DNA of 64,000 nt, from NCBI RefSeq assembly GCF_000771225.1, contig NZ_JDTZ01000003.1, positions 423,259-487,258 on the forward strand. Reading direction: 5' to 3'. Source of the stretch: Bifidobacterium pseudolongum subsp. pseudolongum DSM 20099 (GTDB lineage Bacteria; Actinomycetota; Actinomycetes; Actinomycetales; Bifidobacteriaceae). The notes under the pieces are model-generated. The model had not been told where the DNA came from, did no database searches, and saw nothing but the letters and a program-made list of their open reading frames with translations. Made by a program: the position numbers and the translations under genes. Each line of letters begins with the position of its first letter. Within the stretch, counting starts at the first letter, position 1. This document shows positions 23,269 through 31,323 of this stretch, piece by piece.

Positions 23269-23964
23269 ATGTTTGATTCACTCGACCATCGATTCACCAA
23301 GTTCCTGCTCGAATCGAACGCGCTCAAATTCGGCGACTTCACGTTGAAGTCGGGCCGCCAATCCCCGTATTTCATCAATGCGGGCGCGTTCGACGACGGC
23401 AAGAAGATCGCCACGCTCGGCGGCTTCTATGCGGAGAAGATCCAGACCGAGATCGACAACGAACAGCTGCCGATCCGCATCGACACGATCTTCGGGCCGG
23501 CGTACAAGGGCATTCCGCTCGCCGTGGCCACGTCGATCGCGCTCGAACTCAATTATGGCGTGACCGTCGGCTACACCTTCGACCGCAAGGAGAAGAAGGA
23601 CCACGGTGATGGCGGCATGATGGTCGGCAAGCCGCTCGAAGACGGCATGAACGTGCTGCTCGTGGACGACGTGATGACCGCGGGCACCGCCGTGCGCGAG
23701 GTCGTGCCGAAGCTCAAGGCGCAGGCCGACGTCAACATCGTCGGCCTCGTGTTGTCCGTGGACCGTATGGAGAAGACGAAGGACTCCGACCTGTCCGCCG
23801 TGCAGGACGTGCAGCGTGAATTCGGCTTCCCCGTGCTCGCGATCGCGAACGTCAAGGAGATCTTCGCAGCAGGCCGCCAGCTCGCCACCGCCGAAGGCAC
23901 CCCGTATGTGACCGACGAGATCGCCGGCGCCGCGGAGGAGTACCTGACGCAGTACGGGGCGTGA
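23269..23964 (+). CDS. pyrE: Orotate phosphoribosyltransferase
   Basis: 231 residues. PRPP-binding motif [13 protein letters not shown] is intact, and [13 protein letters not shown] marks the orotate site. ATG 23269 is preceded by TTAGGAGACAGG; an in-frame TTG at 23254 has no ribosome site. Last gene of the pyr operon, closed by the terminator at 24004. Confidence 0.96.
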   Translation: MFDSLDHRFTKFLLESNALKFGDFTLKSGRQSPYFINAGAFDDGKKIATLGGFYAEKIQTEIDNEQLPIRIDTIFGPAYKGIPLAVATSIALELNYGVTVGYTFDRKEKKDHGDGGMMVGKPLEDGMNVLLVDDVMTAGTAVREVVPKLKAQADVNIVGLVLSVDRMEKTKDSDLSAVQDVQREFGFPVLAIANVKEIFAAGRQLATAEGTPYVTDEIAGAAEEYLTQYGA

Positions 23965-24003
23965 GCAGACAACCCGCAATACTGATACGTACTCAGCATT
24001 ATG

Positions 24004-24050
24004 GCCCGCACGGCTCATCGCACCACTGGGAGTGAGCCGTGCGGGCTTTT
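24004..24050 (+). terminator. Rho-independent terminator of the pyr operon
   Basis: 14-bp perfect stem (24004-24017 with 24033-24046, GCCCGCACGGCTCA) followed by TTTT. This is one of the few classic U-tract terminators in the window. Confidence 0.85.
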
Positions 24051-24066
24051 GCCATCACTAAACCAT

Positions 24067-24076
24067 GGGGGGGGGG
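24067..24076 (+). repeat. Homopolymer tract of ten G
   Basis: Ten consecutive G residues between the pyr terminator and the serpin remnant. Such tracts can slip during replication; here it precedes a broken gene, so function is doubtful. Confidence 0.9.
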
Positions 24077-24096
24077 AGAGAACAGGGGGCAGAACA

Positions 24097-24929
24097 ATGG
24101 AAGCCGATATCGCACTCTTCGACGTACTCACGGACTTGACGGCGAAACAAGCGAATGCACCGGTTTCATCTATATTGTTGTCCATCATCAGCACCGTATT
24201 CGCAGACAGCCGCTGGAAACCCCATTTGAACTCAACGACACCGAGCCTGCAGTATTCCATGGAGACCGGGGAGACGCAACGGTGCCATTCATGCGCCAAC
24301 GGTGTGAGGACGTCTCCTATCTATGTGATGAGACCTTCGGATGGGAACGCGTGGATATCCCATTCGACGATGACAGCGAGCTGCGCATAGTCCTGCCCGA
24401 CCCAGAGACCCTCGAGATACTGGTGCACGATCCCACAGCACTGTGCCGAGCGTTCAGCACAGAACTGACGGAGACCCTCCCGCAGGAAGACAAGCAGGAA
24501 CTCACCGGCATGGACAGGCTCGAAGCCAAACTCGCCGCACGCAAGAACCCCACAAGCATGCCCATCTATGCCAACACGGTCACCGCTACAGTGGCATTGC
24601 CCCGGTTCGAAATCGACAGCGCCATCAACGCAAGAACACTGGTCGGCATCCTGCGTTCATTGGGCATCACCGATGCATTCGATCCCACACATGCGGATTT
24701 CTCTGGTATATGCGAAGGGGCGCTCGCCATCAGCGGCATCATGCAGGGCACGTACATCGAAGTCAACGAGCATAGGGCGCGAGCCGCCGTGTACACAGGC
24801 ATCGCCGTGGCAGGCGCAGCACCACAATGGGGCCCTGAAATCACCTTCACCGTGGACCGCCCATTCATGTATGCACTCATGACACGAGACCGACTGCCAT
24901 TGTTTGTCGGAGCCGTATGCAATCTGTGA
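24097..24929 (+). pseudogene. Serpin gene remnant: 5'-truncated and frameshifted
   Basis: The C-terminal part reads as a serine protease inhibitor of the serpin fold: FTVDRPFMYALMTRDRLP then PLFVGAVCNL is the serpin C-terminal signature, and DATVPFM, EIL/ELRIVLPDPE fit the central sheet. Upstream, frame 1 (ATG 24097) encodes serpin sheet-A-like residues ending ...VFADSRWK; the following TPFELNDTEPAVFHGD lies in frame 3, so a frameshift is needed near 24219. The roughly 150-200 N-terminal residues of an intact bifidobacterial serpin (over 400 residues) are absent. The reactive-loop hinge, normally rich in EEGTEAAA, reads EVNEHRARAAVY, so inhibitory function would be lost even if expressed. Alternative: a short, unrelated intact gene, unlikely given the split homology. 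Confidence 0.75.
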
Positions 24930-25072
24930 TGGCCAACGAGATATTGCCGATTACTAGAGCATGGTCGCTGTCATACTGTCAATGCTACATTCCATACCTG
25001 TGGGTTTCGTTTTCCCCTCTCCTATACGATAGCAACCGCTGATGCATATCCATACACCTGAGAAGGACCCAC

Positions 25073-25510
25073 ATGATTCGCATCATGACCCCCGACGACT
25101 ACGACGCCGTACACGCATGCTGGATGGCATGCACCTGCATGGGACTCAACACCATCGACGACTCACGCGAAGGCATCATCAGATACCTCGAACGCAACCC
25201 CAACACCTGCTTCGTCGATGAGCAAGAGGGAACAATCACCGGCGCCATCCTCGCAGGACATGATGGACGACGTGGCTATATCTACCACACCGCCGTCAAC
25301 CCCGCATACCGGCACCAAGGTATCGGCACCGCACTCGTCAACGCCGCACTGCATGCGCTCGCGAACGAAGGCATCATCAAAGTCGCCCTCGTCGTCTTCT
25401 CACGCAACGATGCAGGCAACGCCTTCTGGGAACGCCTCGGTTTCACTGCGCGCGGCGATCTAACCTACCGCAACAAAGCCCTGTGCGCCATCACCCGCAT
25501 CGACACGTGA
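25073..25510 (+). CDS. GNAT-family N-acetyltransferase
   Basis: 145 residues with the acetyl-CoA pyrophosphate-binding motif A, VNPAYRHQGIGTALVNAALH, and motif B NDAGNAFWERLGF. Similar in size to YpeA/RimI-like enzymes; the substrate is unknown. AGAAGGA ribosome site before the ATG. It is monocistronic in an eroded region between the serpin remnant and the HxlR gene. Confidence 0.85.
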   Translation: MIRIMTPDDYDAVHACWMACTCMGLNTIDDSREGIIRYLERNPNTCFVDEQEGTITGAILAGHDGRRGYIYHTAVNPAYRHQGIGTALVNAALHALANEGIIKVALVVFSRNDAGNAFWERLGFTARGDLTYRNKALCAITRIDT

Positions 25511-25537
25511 AGTCAGATCAGGATTGCCTACACGGGC

Positions 25538-25741
25538 TTAACGGCCAATCAAATCATTGGTCAAGTGCTGCGAGCAAGAGGGATGCGGCATCATGAAAGC
25601 ACCTGGGTCTCCGCGGCTGAGAAGCACATCACCTTCTTGAATAGCCTCGTAACTTTCAGCATTGGGTTCTTCCGACATATTTGAAAGCATAGCTCTTTCT
25701 ATACCAGACCAGACGGTGCTCAGGAAAGCCTTATTACGCAC
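25538..25741 (-). pseudogene. Possible remnant of a RelB/DinJ-type antitoxin
   Basis: A short minus-strand frame contains PNAESYEAIQEGDVLLSRG, which resembles the middle of RelB/DinJ antitoxins (pattern PNAETxxAIxEG). The N-terminal ribbon-helix-helix is not seen and no toxin gene is next to it. It may be a decayed toxin-antitoxin scrap or coincidence. The rest of 25511-25741 shows nothing I can support. Confidence 0.3.
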
Positions 25742-26086
25742 TCAGTCGCGCTCGTACACCATCACGTCCGCGTTCGTGTTGACCAGCGTCACGAGCTGCT
25801 GGAGCGGTTTGACGAACTGCCTGCCCAACGGCGTCAGGGCGTATTCTACTTGAGGGGGAGTGGCGTGCTGTACGACGTGCCTGCGCACCACGCCATAGTG
25901 TTCCAGATACTTGAGCGTCTGTGACGCCATGCGCTCACTGATGCCACCAATATGCCGTACAAGCTCGCTGAATCGCAGGGGATGGTTGGCCAACGAGAGG
26001 ATGATGAGCAACCCCCATTTTCCGCTGATTGTTGAAAGGGCGAACCGCGTAGGGCAGGTTTTGCTGAAAATGTCGATCTCTTGCAT
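25742..26086 (-). CDS. HxlR-family transcriptional regulator
   Basis: 114-residue single winged-helix regulator: CPTRFALSTISGKWGLLIILSL and LRFSELVRHIGGISERMASQTL are the HxlR core with its recognition helix. Cys11 is at the position used as a redox or aldehyde sensor in some family members. It begins almost at the predicted transcription start (TACACT -10 box at 26093-26098 on this strand), so the message is probably leaderless. The usual HxlR target, an oxidoreductase next door, is missing; only the regulator and its operator remain. Confidence 0.88.
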   Translation of the reverse strand: MQEIDIFSKTCPTRFALSTISGKWGLLIILSLANHPLRFSELVRHIGGISERMASQTLKYLEHYGVVRRHVVQHATPPQVEYALTPLGRQFVKPLQQLVTLVNTNADVMVYERD

Positions 26087-26092
26087 GGAACG

Positions 26093-26140
26093 AGTGTAGC
26101 ATGCGCACTATCAAGAAGTATGGTACTTACGAAAAGTAAG
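26093..26140 (-). promoter_or_regulatory. HxlR promoter and operator
   Basis: On the minus strand a TACACT -10 box preceded by TG (26093-26098) lies six bases before the ATG. Upstream, overlapping the expected -35, are the half-sites AAGTA (26116-26120), TACTT (26124-26128) and AAGTA (26134-26138). AAGTA-TGG-TACTT and CTTAC-N5-GTAAG (26126-26140) are both perfect inverted repeats. This fits an autorepressed HxlR gene. Confidence 0.6.
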
Positions 26141-26251
26141 CATTAAACCACAACCCACTACCACAACACCACAAGCGCACAAAGCAAACAGCATAGAGAG
26201 TAGGTTCGTTTTATTCTCTTCTTATATTATGATTAATAATCTGTTTATTCA

Positions 26252-27181
26252 TCACTCGGACAGGATCGTATACCCATGTTCGGCGATGACTTCCTTGAGC
26301 TTGTCCAAGTAGATCTGGGCGGGGTGGGAGAGCTTGGCGCGCTCGTTGGTGATCCAGCCGAGCAGCATCGTCTCGTCGGACTCCAGCGGCACGGTGACGA
26401 TGCGCTCGTTGTTGAGGTCGCCATTGTCGATGCCGGTGCAGACCGTGTACCCGTTGAGCCCGATGATGAAGTTGAGGATCGTCGCACGGTCGGTCACGTT
26501 GATCTGCTTGGGCGCATAGTCGGGCCACACCGCCTCTTCGGCGAAGTAGAAACTGCCTTCGTTGCCCTGCTCGTACTGGATGAACGGGTAGGGCTTCAGG
26601 TCCTCCATCGTCAGTTTCTTCTTCATCGCGAGCGGGTTGTCACGTGAGATGAACACGTGCAGGGGAGCACGGAAGAGCGGATGGAACTCCAGGTGCTTTT
26701 CGCGCAGCAGTTTGCCGATCACCTGCTTGTTGAACTCGGACAGGTACAGGATGCCGATGTCCGAGCGCATGTTCGCCACTTGGTTGATGATGTCGCGCGT
26801 CTGCGTCTCGCGGATCGTGAACTCGTATTCGTCGGAGCGGAACGAGTTGATCATCTTCACGAACGCCTCCACCGCGAACATGTAGTGCTGTGTGGAGACC
26901 GAGCACAGTTGTTTGCGCGGTTTGGCATTCTTGTAGCGTTCCTCGAGCAGTGACGCCTGGTCGAGCACCTGGCGCGCGTAGGTGAGGAACTCCGCGCCGT
27001 CCACCGTCAGCGCGATACCCTGCGAGGATCGCGTGAAAATCTCGATGCCCAGCTCGTTCTCCAGTTCCTTGACCGACGAGCTCAGCGCGGGCTGCGAGAT
27101 GTACAGTGCACGAGAGGCTTCGTTCATCGACCCGCATTCCACGATTTTCACGATGTATTTGAGCTGCAGTAGTGTCGCCAT
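26252..27181 (-). CDS. LysR-family transcriptional regulator
   Basis: 309 residues. N-terminal helix-turn-helix (LQLKYIVKIVECGSMNEASRALYISQPALS, residues about 5-34) and a type-2 periplasmic-binding-like effector domain (from ~90). Normal length. It lies 33 bases after a HAD phosphatase gene on the same strand and is probably co-transcribed with it. The effector and targets are unknown; no divergent gene shares its promoter. AGGGGAAA before the ATG. Confidence 0.9.
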   Translation of the reverse strand: MATLLQLKYIVKIVECGSMNEASRALYISQPALSSSVKELENELGIEIFTRSSQGIALTVDGAEFLTYARQVLDQASLLEERYKNAKPRKQLCSVSTQHYMFAVEAFVKMINSFRSDEYEFTIRETQTRDIINQVANMRSDIGILYLSEFNKQVIGKLLREKHLEFHPLFRAPLHVFISRDNPLAMKKKLTMEDLKPYPFIQYEQGNEGSFYFAEEAVWPDYAPKQINVTDRATILNFIIGLNGYTVCTGIDNGDLNNERIVTVPLESDETMLLGWITNERAKLSHPAQIYLDKLKEVIAEHGYTILSE

Positions 27182-27214
27182 GGTGTTTTCCCCTGTTCTG
27201 CGGTCAACTGTCGG

Positions 27215-27856
27215 TCAGTGTTCGCCCAACTGCACGCCGAGCGCGGCGAGGTCGCGGCGCGCCTGTTGTGCGTCGGCGAAGCGGCGCGCATGCCAGCCCG
27301 CGTCTGCGGCTCCTTCGACGTTCTTCTGGGTGTCGTCGAAGAACACCGTGCGCGCGGGGTCGAGCCCGAAACGGACCTGTGCGAGCTCGTAGATGTCGCG
27401 GTTCGGCTTGCGCAGTTTCTCAATGCCCGAGACGACCGTGCCGCCGAGCAGTGCGTCGAGCTGCGGGAAGCGCTCGAACGCGTAATGGAACGTCTCGCCT
27501 GACCAGTTCGTCAATCCCCAGACGCGCACGCCGGCCTGCGTCAGGTCTCGCAGCAAATCTTCCGCGCCCGGAATCAGGCGGGGGAGCGCATCGCCGTAAT
27601 GCGCGATGTAATACTCGAAGATGCGCGCGATCTCCTGCCCCTGTTCCGCGACGACGCGCGGATAGACATCGGCGAAGTCCATGCCCGAGTCCATGTCGTC
27701 TTCATACCGGAAGAACCCGTACGGGTCGTCGTCCGCGGCGATGCGGTCCACCAGTTCGGCTGGGTAGTGGCCGTCGAGCGCCGCGCGGCACTGCCAGTCG
27801 ATGAGCACACCGCAGAAATCGAACACGACGTCGGTGATGGGCTGGGGTGAGGTCAT
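27215..27856 (-). CDS. HAD-superfamily phosphatase (YihX-like)
   Basis: 213 residues. Motif I is VFDFCGVLIDW: the nucleophile Asp is present and the usual second Asp is Gly-type, as in YihX-like sugar phosphatases. Motif II Thr/Ser lies in WGLTNWS and motif III/IV in KPNRDIYELA and VFFDDTQKNVEGA. AGGAGCC precedes the ATG. Probably transcribed with the LysR gene that follows. Substrate unknown, a phosphosugar being likely. Confidence 0.85.
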   Translation of the reverse strand: MTSPQPITDVVFDFCGVLIDWQCRAALDGHYPAELVDRIAADDDPYGFFRYEDDMDSGMDFADVYPRVVAEQGQEIARIFEYYIAHYGDALPRLIPGAEDLLRDLTQAGVRVWGLTNWSGETFHYAFERFPQLDALLGGTVVSGIEKLRKPNRDIYELAQVRFGLDPARTVFFDDTQKNVEGAADAGWHARRFADAQQARRDLAALGVQLGEH

Positions 27857-27988
27857 GGGCCGGCTCCTTGTGTTGTTGGTTGGGGCGGGAATGCACGCCG
27901 ATCACCGGCGCGCCCATCACACAGTGTAGCGTCTTGCGCCCCGCTCGCTCAACGCCCGGACCGTGATATGGCAATGGCTGGGTATAGC

Positions 27989-28035
27989 AAAAAGAGGTAG
28001 CCGGATGATGGTTGTTCCTATACCCCGGCTACCTC
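27989..28035 (-). terminator. Rho-independent terminator of ahpC-trxB fusion operon
   Basis: GAGGTAGCCGG (27994-28004) pairs perfectly with CCGGCTACCTC (28025-28035), and on the minus strand the stem is followed by TTTTT. It lies 16 bases past the stop of the reductase gene. Confidence 0.88.
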
Positions 28036-28051
28036 CGCTCAAGTCGCGCGG

Positions 28052-29821
28052 TCAGACCGCGTCGAGCACGTCAAGCATCTGCGAGACGTTCTTCTTGCCG
28101 AACTCGATCGTCTCACGGCCGTGGCGGCGCATGACGATGCACGGCACGCTCATCACGTCGTAGCGTTCCTTGAGCTCGGGGAAGTGCGCCAGGTCGTACG
28201 CTTCGGCGCGCACATTGCTGTTCAGTGCGGCGATGCGTTGCGCCGCACGCACCGTCTCCGGACACATCGTGCAGGTGAGCGAGACGAGCAGCATGATCTC
28301 CACGGGGTCGTGGATCGCTTCGATGCGTTCGCGTTCGTCGCCGATCAGCGGCTGGCCGGGGCCGGCGGCATTGTAGATGCCGAGCACGAACGAATGGAAC
28401 TCGTGCCCGGTGGGCACGCCATGGAACGCGATGCCGGTGGATTGCAGCATGCCGGAGTCGTCGCGCACCATCAGGCGCACCATCGGCGTGGCGTAGGGCA
28501 GCGGGCGGTCGTAGTCCACCGCGCCGCGCCCATTGGCCGAGAGCTCCTCGACGGTCTCGCTGATCGACTCGAGCTTGCCGTCGCTCAACGAGACGAGCTC
28601 GTCGATGAACGACTGCAACTGGTGCGACAGTTCCGTGCGGTCGAGCTGGAGCTGCAGCGTGACCGTGCGCTCCATGCGCGCGAAGACGACGTTGAGCTGT
28701 GCGACCACGTCATCTGTGAACACCGCACTCACCGGATGCTCGGTATCCGCGGACGCGCCCGGGTTCGATGCGGGCGCCGGTGTCGTCTGCGCTGGCGCGC
28801 TGTCCTCGCTGTGCTCCTCACGCCGCTGGTAGGGAGTCGCGGTGGGCGCCTGCGGTGTGATGCCGGTGCGCTTGCTCGCCGCCGCCGCATATTCCTCCGC
28901 ATGCACTGCGGCGATGGCGCCGTCGGCGGTCGCGGTGACGACCTGCCGCAGGTCCTTGACGCGCAAATCACCCGCCGCGAAAACACCAGGGACCGACGTG
29001 CGCAGGGCGTCGTCGGTCACGACGTACCCGTTGCCGTCGAGTTCCACAACGCCGCGCACAATCTGCGTCTGCGGTTCGTAGCCGGCGAACACGAAGACGC
29101 CGAACGTGCCGCCGTCCTGCGGCTTCCACACGCTCGTCTCGCCGGTATGAGCGTCTTTGAGCGTCGCTTCGGTGAGACCTTTTGCCCCTGCGGTGACGCC
29201 GGCGAGTTCGGTGCCATAGCGCACGGTGATCTTTGGATCGTCCTTGGCATGCTGGGCCACGGCGGCGTCGCAAGTGAAGTCGTCTTCGCGCACGAGCACG
29301 GTCACCGCGCGCGCATAGCGTCCCAGAAACACGGATTCCTCGGCCGCGGCGAATCCGCCGCCCACCACGAGCACGTCCTTGCCGGTGAAGAACTCGCCGT
29401 CGCATGTGGCGCAGTAGGCCACACCACGGCCGGCGTATTCCCGCTCGCCCTCGAACCCGATCTTGCGCGGTGCTGCACCCATCGCGAGCACGATGGCGAA
29501 GCATTGCACGTCACCGCGCGTGGTATGCACGGTTTTGACGTCGCCTTGCGCGTCGATGCCGGTCACAGCACCCATGCGCAGTTCGGCGCCGAAATCCTGC
29601 GCCTGCTGGCGCATCGCGGCGGTGAGTTTACGCCCATCGGTCATCGGTACGCCCGGGTAGTTCACCACTTCGGATGTGATGGTGATCTGTCCGCCGAAAT
29701 CCGCCTGTTCGATGATGAGCGTGCGGTAGCGTGCGCGCGCCAAGTACATGCCGGCAGTCAGGCCTGCCGGGCCGCCGCCGATGACGACGGCGTCATACAT
29801 ATTCGATTGTGGGGTGGTCAC
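28052..29821 (-). CDS. Thioredoxin reductase fused to an AhpF-type N-terminal domain (C-terminal here)
   Basis: 589 residues. Residues ~1-315 form a complete thioredoxin reductase: FAD motif VVIGGGPAGL, redox pair CATC at 137-140, NADPH fold VVGGGFAAAEES, and a C-terminal FAD motif VFAAGDL. A Pro/Ala-rich linker (~320-370) joins it to a domain resembling the double-thioredoxin-fold N-terminal domain of AhpF, with the redox pair CTMC at 517-520 and cis-Pro in MSVPC. In AhpF this module is N-terminal; here it is C-terminal. The gene starts five bases after ahpC, so it very likely recycles AhpC with NADPH through both CxxC pairs. Confidence 0.9.
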   Translation of the reverse strand: MTTPQSNMYDAVVIGGGPAGLTAGMYLARARYRTLIIEQADFGGQITITSEVVNYPGVPMTDGRKLTAAMRQQAQDFGAELRMGAVTGIDAQGDVKTVHTTRGDVQCFAIVLAMGAAPRKIGFEGEREYAGRGVAYCATCDGEFFTGKDVLVVGGGFAAAEESVFLGRYARAVTVLVREDDFTCDAAVAQHAKDDPKITVRYGTELAGVTAGAKGLTEATLKDAHTGETSVWKPQDGGTFGVFVFAGYEPQTQIVRGVVELDGNGYVVTDDALRTSVPGVFAAGDLRVKDLRQVVTATADGAIAAVHAEEYAAAASKRTGITPQAPTATPYQRREEHSEDSAPAQTTPAPASNPGASADTEHPVSAVFTDDVVAQLNVVFARMERTVTLQLQLDRTELSHQLQSFIDELVSLSDGKLESISETVEELSANGRGAVDYDRPLPYATPMVRLMVRDDSGMLQSTGIAFHGVPTGHEFHSFVLGIYNAAGPGQPLIGDERERIEAIHDPVEIMLLVSLTCTMCPETVRAAQRIAALNSNVRAEAYDLAHFPELKERYDVMSVPCIVMRRHGRETIEFGKKNVSQMLDVLDAV

Positions 29822-29826
29822 ATCTA

Positions 29827-30390
29827 TCAGAGCTCACCAACGAGGTCGAGGCTCGGCTTGATTGTTTCCTCACCGGGCTCCCATTTGGCCGGGCAAACCT
29901 GATCACTATGCTCGTAGACAAACTGCGAGGCCTTGACACGGCGCAGGATCTCGTCGGCGTCACGCCCCACATTCGAAGAAATGACCTCGTATGCCACCAC
30001 ACGGCCTTCCGGATCGAGGATGAAATCACCGCGCTCGGCGAGACCGGTCGTCTCATTGTACGTATCCAGGTCACGAGCCAGCGTGGCGGTGGGATCGGCT
30101 AGCATCGGGTAGTTCACCTTGCCGATCTTCTCATTCGAATCATGCCAGGCCTTGTGCACCCACTGGGTGTCGCACGAGACAGCATAGACCTCACAGCCGG
30201 CCTGCTTGAACTCGTCATAGTGGTCGGCCAGATCCTCGAGTTCCGTCGGGCAGACGAACGAGAAATCGGCGGGGTAGAAGAACAATACCGACCAGTGGCC
30301 CAGCAGGTCTTTCTTGCTCACGTCTTGAAGTTGACCGTTGTTGTATGCAGAAACGGTGAAGTCGGTGATTTCATGTTGCAGCAATGTCAT
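29827..30390 (-). CDS. ahpC: Alkyl hydroperoxide reductase subunit C
   Basis: 187-residue 2-Cys peroxiredoxin. Peroxidatic Cys47 (FSFVCPTE) and resolving Cys166 (VCPAKW) are both present. Reduces peroxides; a main peroxide defence in a catalase-poor anaerobe. AAGGAGCG precedes the ATG, and the reductase gene follows after five bases, forming a two-gene operon. No OxyR site was recognised upstream. Confidence 0.96.
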   Translation of the reverse strand: MTLLQHEITDFTVSAYNNGQLQDVSKKDLLGHWSVLFFYPADFSFVCPTELEDLADHYDEFKQAGCEVYAVSCDTQWVHKAWHDSNEKIGKVNYPMLADPTATLARDLDTYNETTGLAERGDFILDPEGRVVAYEVISSNVGRDADEILRRVKASQFVYEHSDQVCPAKWEPGEETIKPSLDLVGEL

Positions 30391-30687
30391 GATGCGCTCC
30401 TTACGCCAAATGAATCATGCCGTGCCGTCACACCACACCCATGTCTCATGGCAGGCATGGCCCGTACGCGGCACCTTTCACGCTTGAGTATGGCACACAA
30501 ACCGGCAAAAGGGCAGGGGGCTGCAGCGTACATTCCTGTGGTTTTCCTCACAGCGCACCGCACATCATTCCCAAGGACTACATGGTGGTCAAAACCGGCC
30601 ATGGGGATGATAGGCAAGCCGCATATACGCCCATACCTTGGATGCATAGCAATATCACGTCCACCACTATCAAGCGGGGAAGGCATC
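30391..30687. other. Divergent spacer between ahpC and the VanZ-like gene
   Basis: About 300 bases holding the ahpC promoter (minus) and the VanZ-gene promoter (plus). I see no coding frame with support, no long repeat and no clear OxyR, PerR or LexA site. Confidence 0.4.
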
Positions 30688-31323
30688 ATGACCGGGTTTC
30701 TCTCCACGTTTTCCAAGCCGTTCCAGCTGGCGGTCCTGCTGTGGCCGTTCGTGGCGGTGCTGTTGACGGTGCCGGCGGCGGTCTATCTGTACCATCGTGA
30801 CAACCGCCTCCGACCGGCGAGTGTGCTCGGCGCTTATTCGTTCATGTTGTATGTGCTTGGCCTTGGCTGTTTCACCTTGTATCCGTGGCCGCGGGATCCC
30901 GCCGCTTACTGCGCCACACACCATCTGGGTGCCCAGCTCAACCCGTTGCAGTTCATTGGCGATATCCGCGCCGACGGTGTGACCGCCATCCTGCAGTTGG
31001 GCATGAACATCGTGTGGTTCGTGCTGTTCGAAGGCGTTGTGCCATGGTGCACCCATGGACGCACCATCGGCTGCCTCCTCACCCGGATGACGGTGGAATC
31101 CACGCAGCGCACATTGCCGCAACGTCTGGCGTTCCATGCGGCGCGCACCGCGCTCTTGTACACACTGACAATCGGACTGTGCACGTGGCGGTCACCATGG
31201 TCGTTCGTACTGGGCCTCGCCACCGTGGTGTGGTGGATCGTCTGCAAGCAAATGCCGTATGACGCCATTGGCGAAAAGCGGCGCACCGCCGGCAACCCAA
31301 TGGCAGGGGGTCAGTCCTCGTAG
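30688..31323 (+). CDS. VanZ-family membrane protein
   Basis: 211 residues. Four or so hydrophobic segments, with the VanZ-type block FTLYPWP then QLNPLQFIGDI. VanZ proteins affect glycopeptide susceptibility in some Gram-positives, but most homologues have unknown roles. ATG at 30688 after GGGGAAGG; the longer frame upstream lacks a start signal. The 3' end overlaps the convergent nnr gene by 13 bases. Confidence 0.75.
   Translation: MTGFLSTFSKPFQLAVLLWPFVAVLLTVPAAVYLYHRDNRLRPASVLGAYSFMLYVLGLGCFTLYPWPRDPAAYCATHHLGAQLNPLQFIGDIRADGVTAILQLGMNIVWFVLFEGVVPWCTHGRTIGCLLTRMTVESTQRTLPQRLAFHAARTALLYTLTIGLCTWRSPWSFVLGLATVVWWIVCKQMPYDAIGEKRRTAGNPMAGGQSS

Noticed and set aside
24039..24929. An intact 296-residue novel gene
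   Set aside because: Its C-terminus is serpin-like and the matching upstream segment is in another frame; its first ~55 residues are the shifted reading of that segment and of the terminator region.
30142..30687. Longer VanZ protein starting near 30142
   Set aside because: The added region overlaps ahpC and its upstream DNA in antisense and has no family match; the ATG at 30688 has a good ribosome site and begins the first membrane helix.
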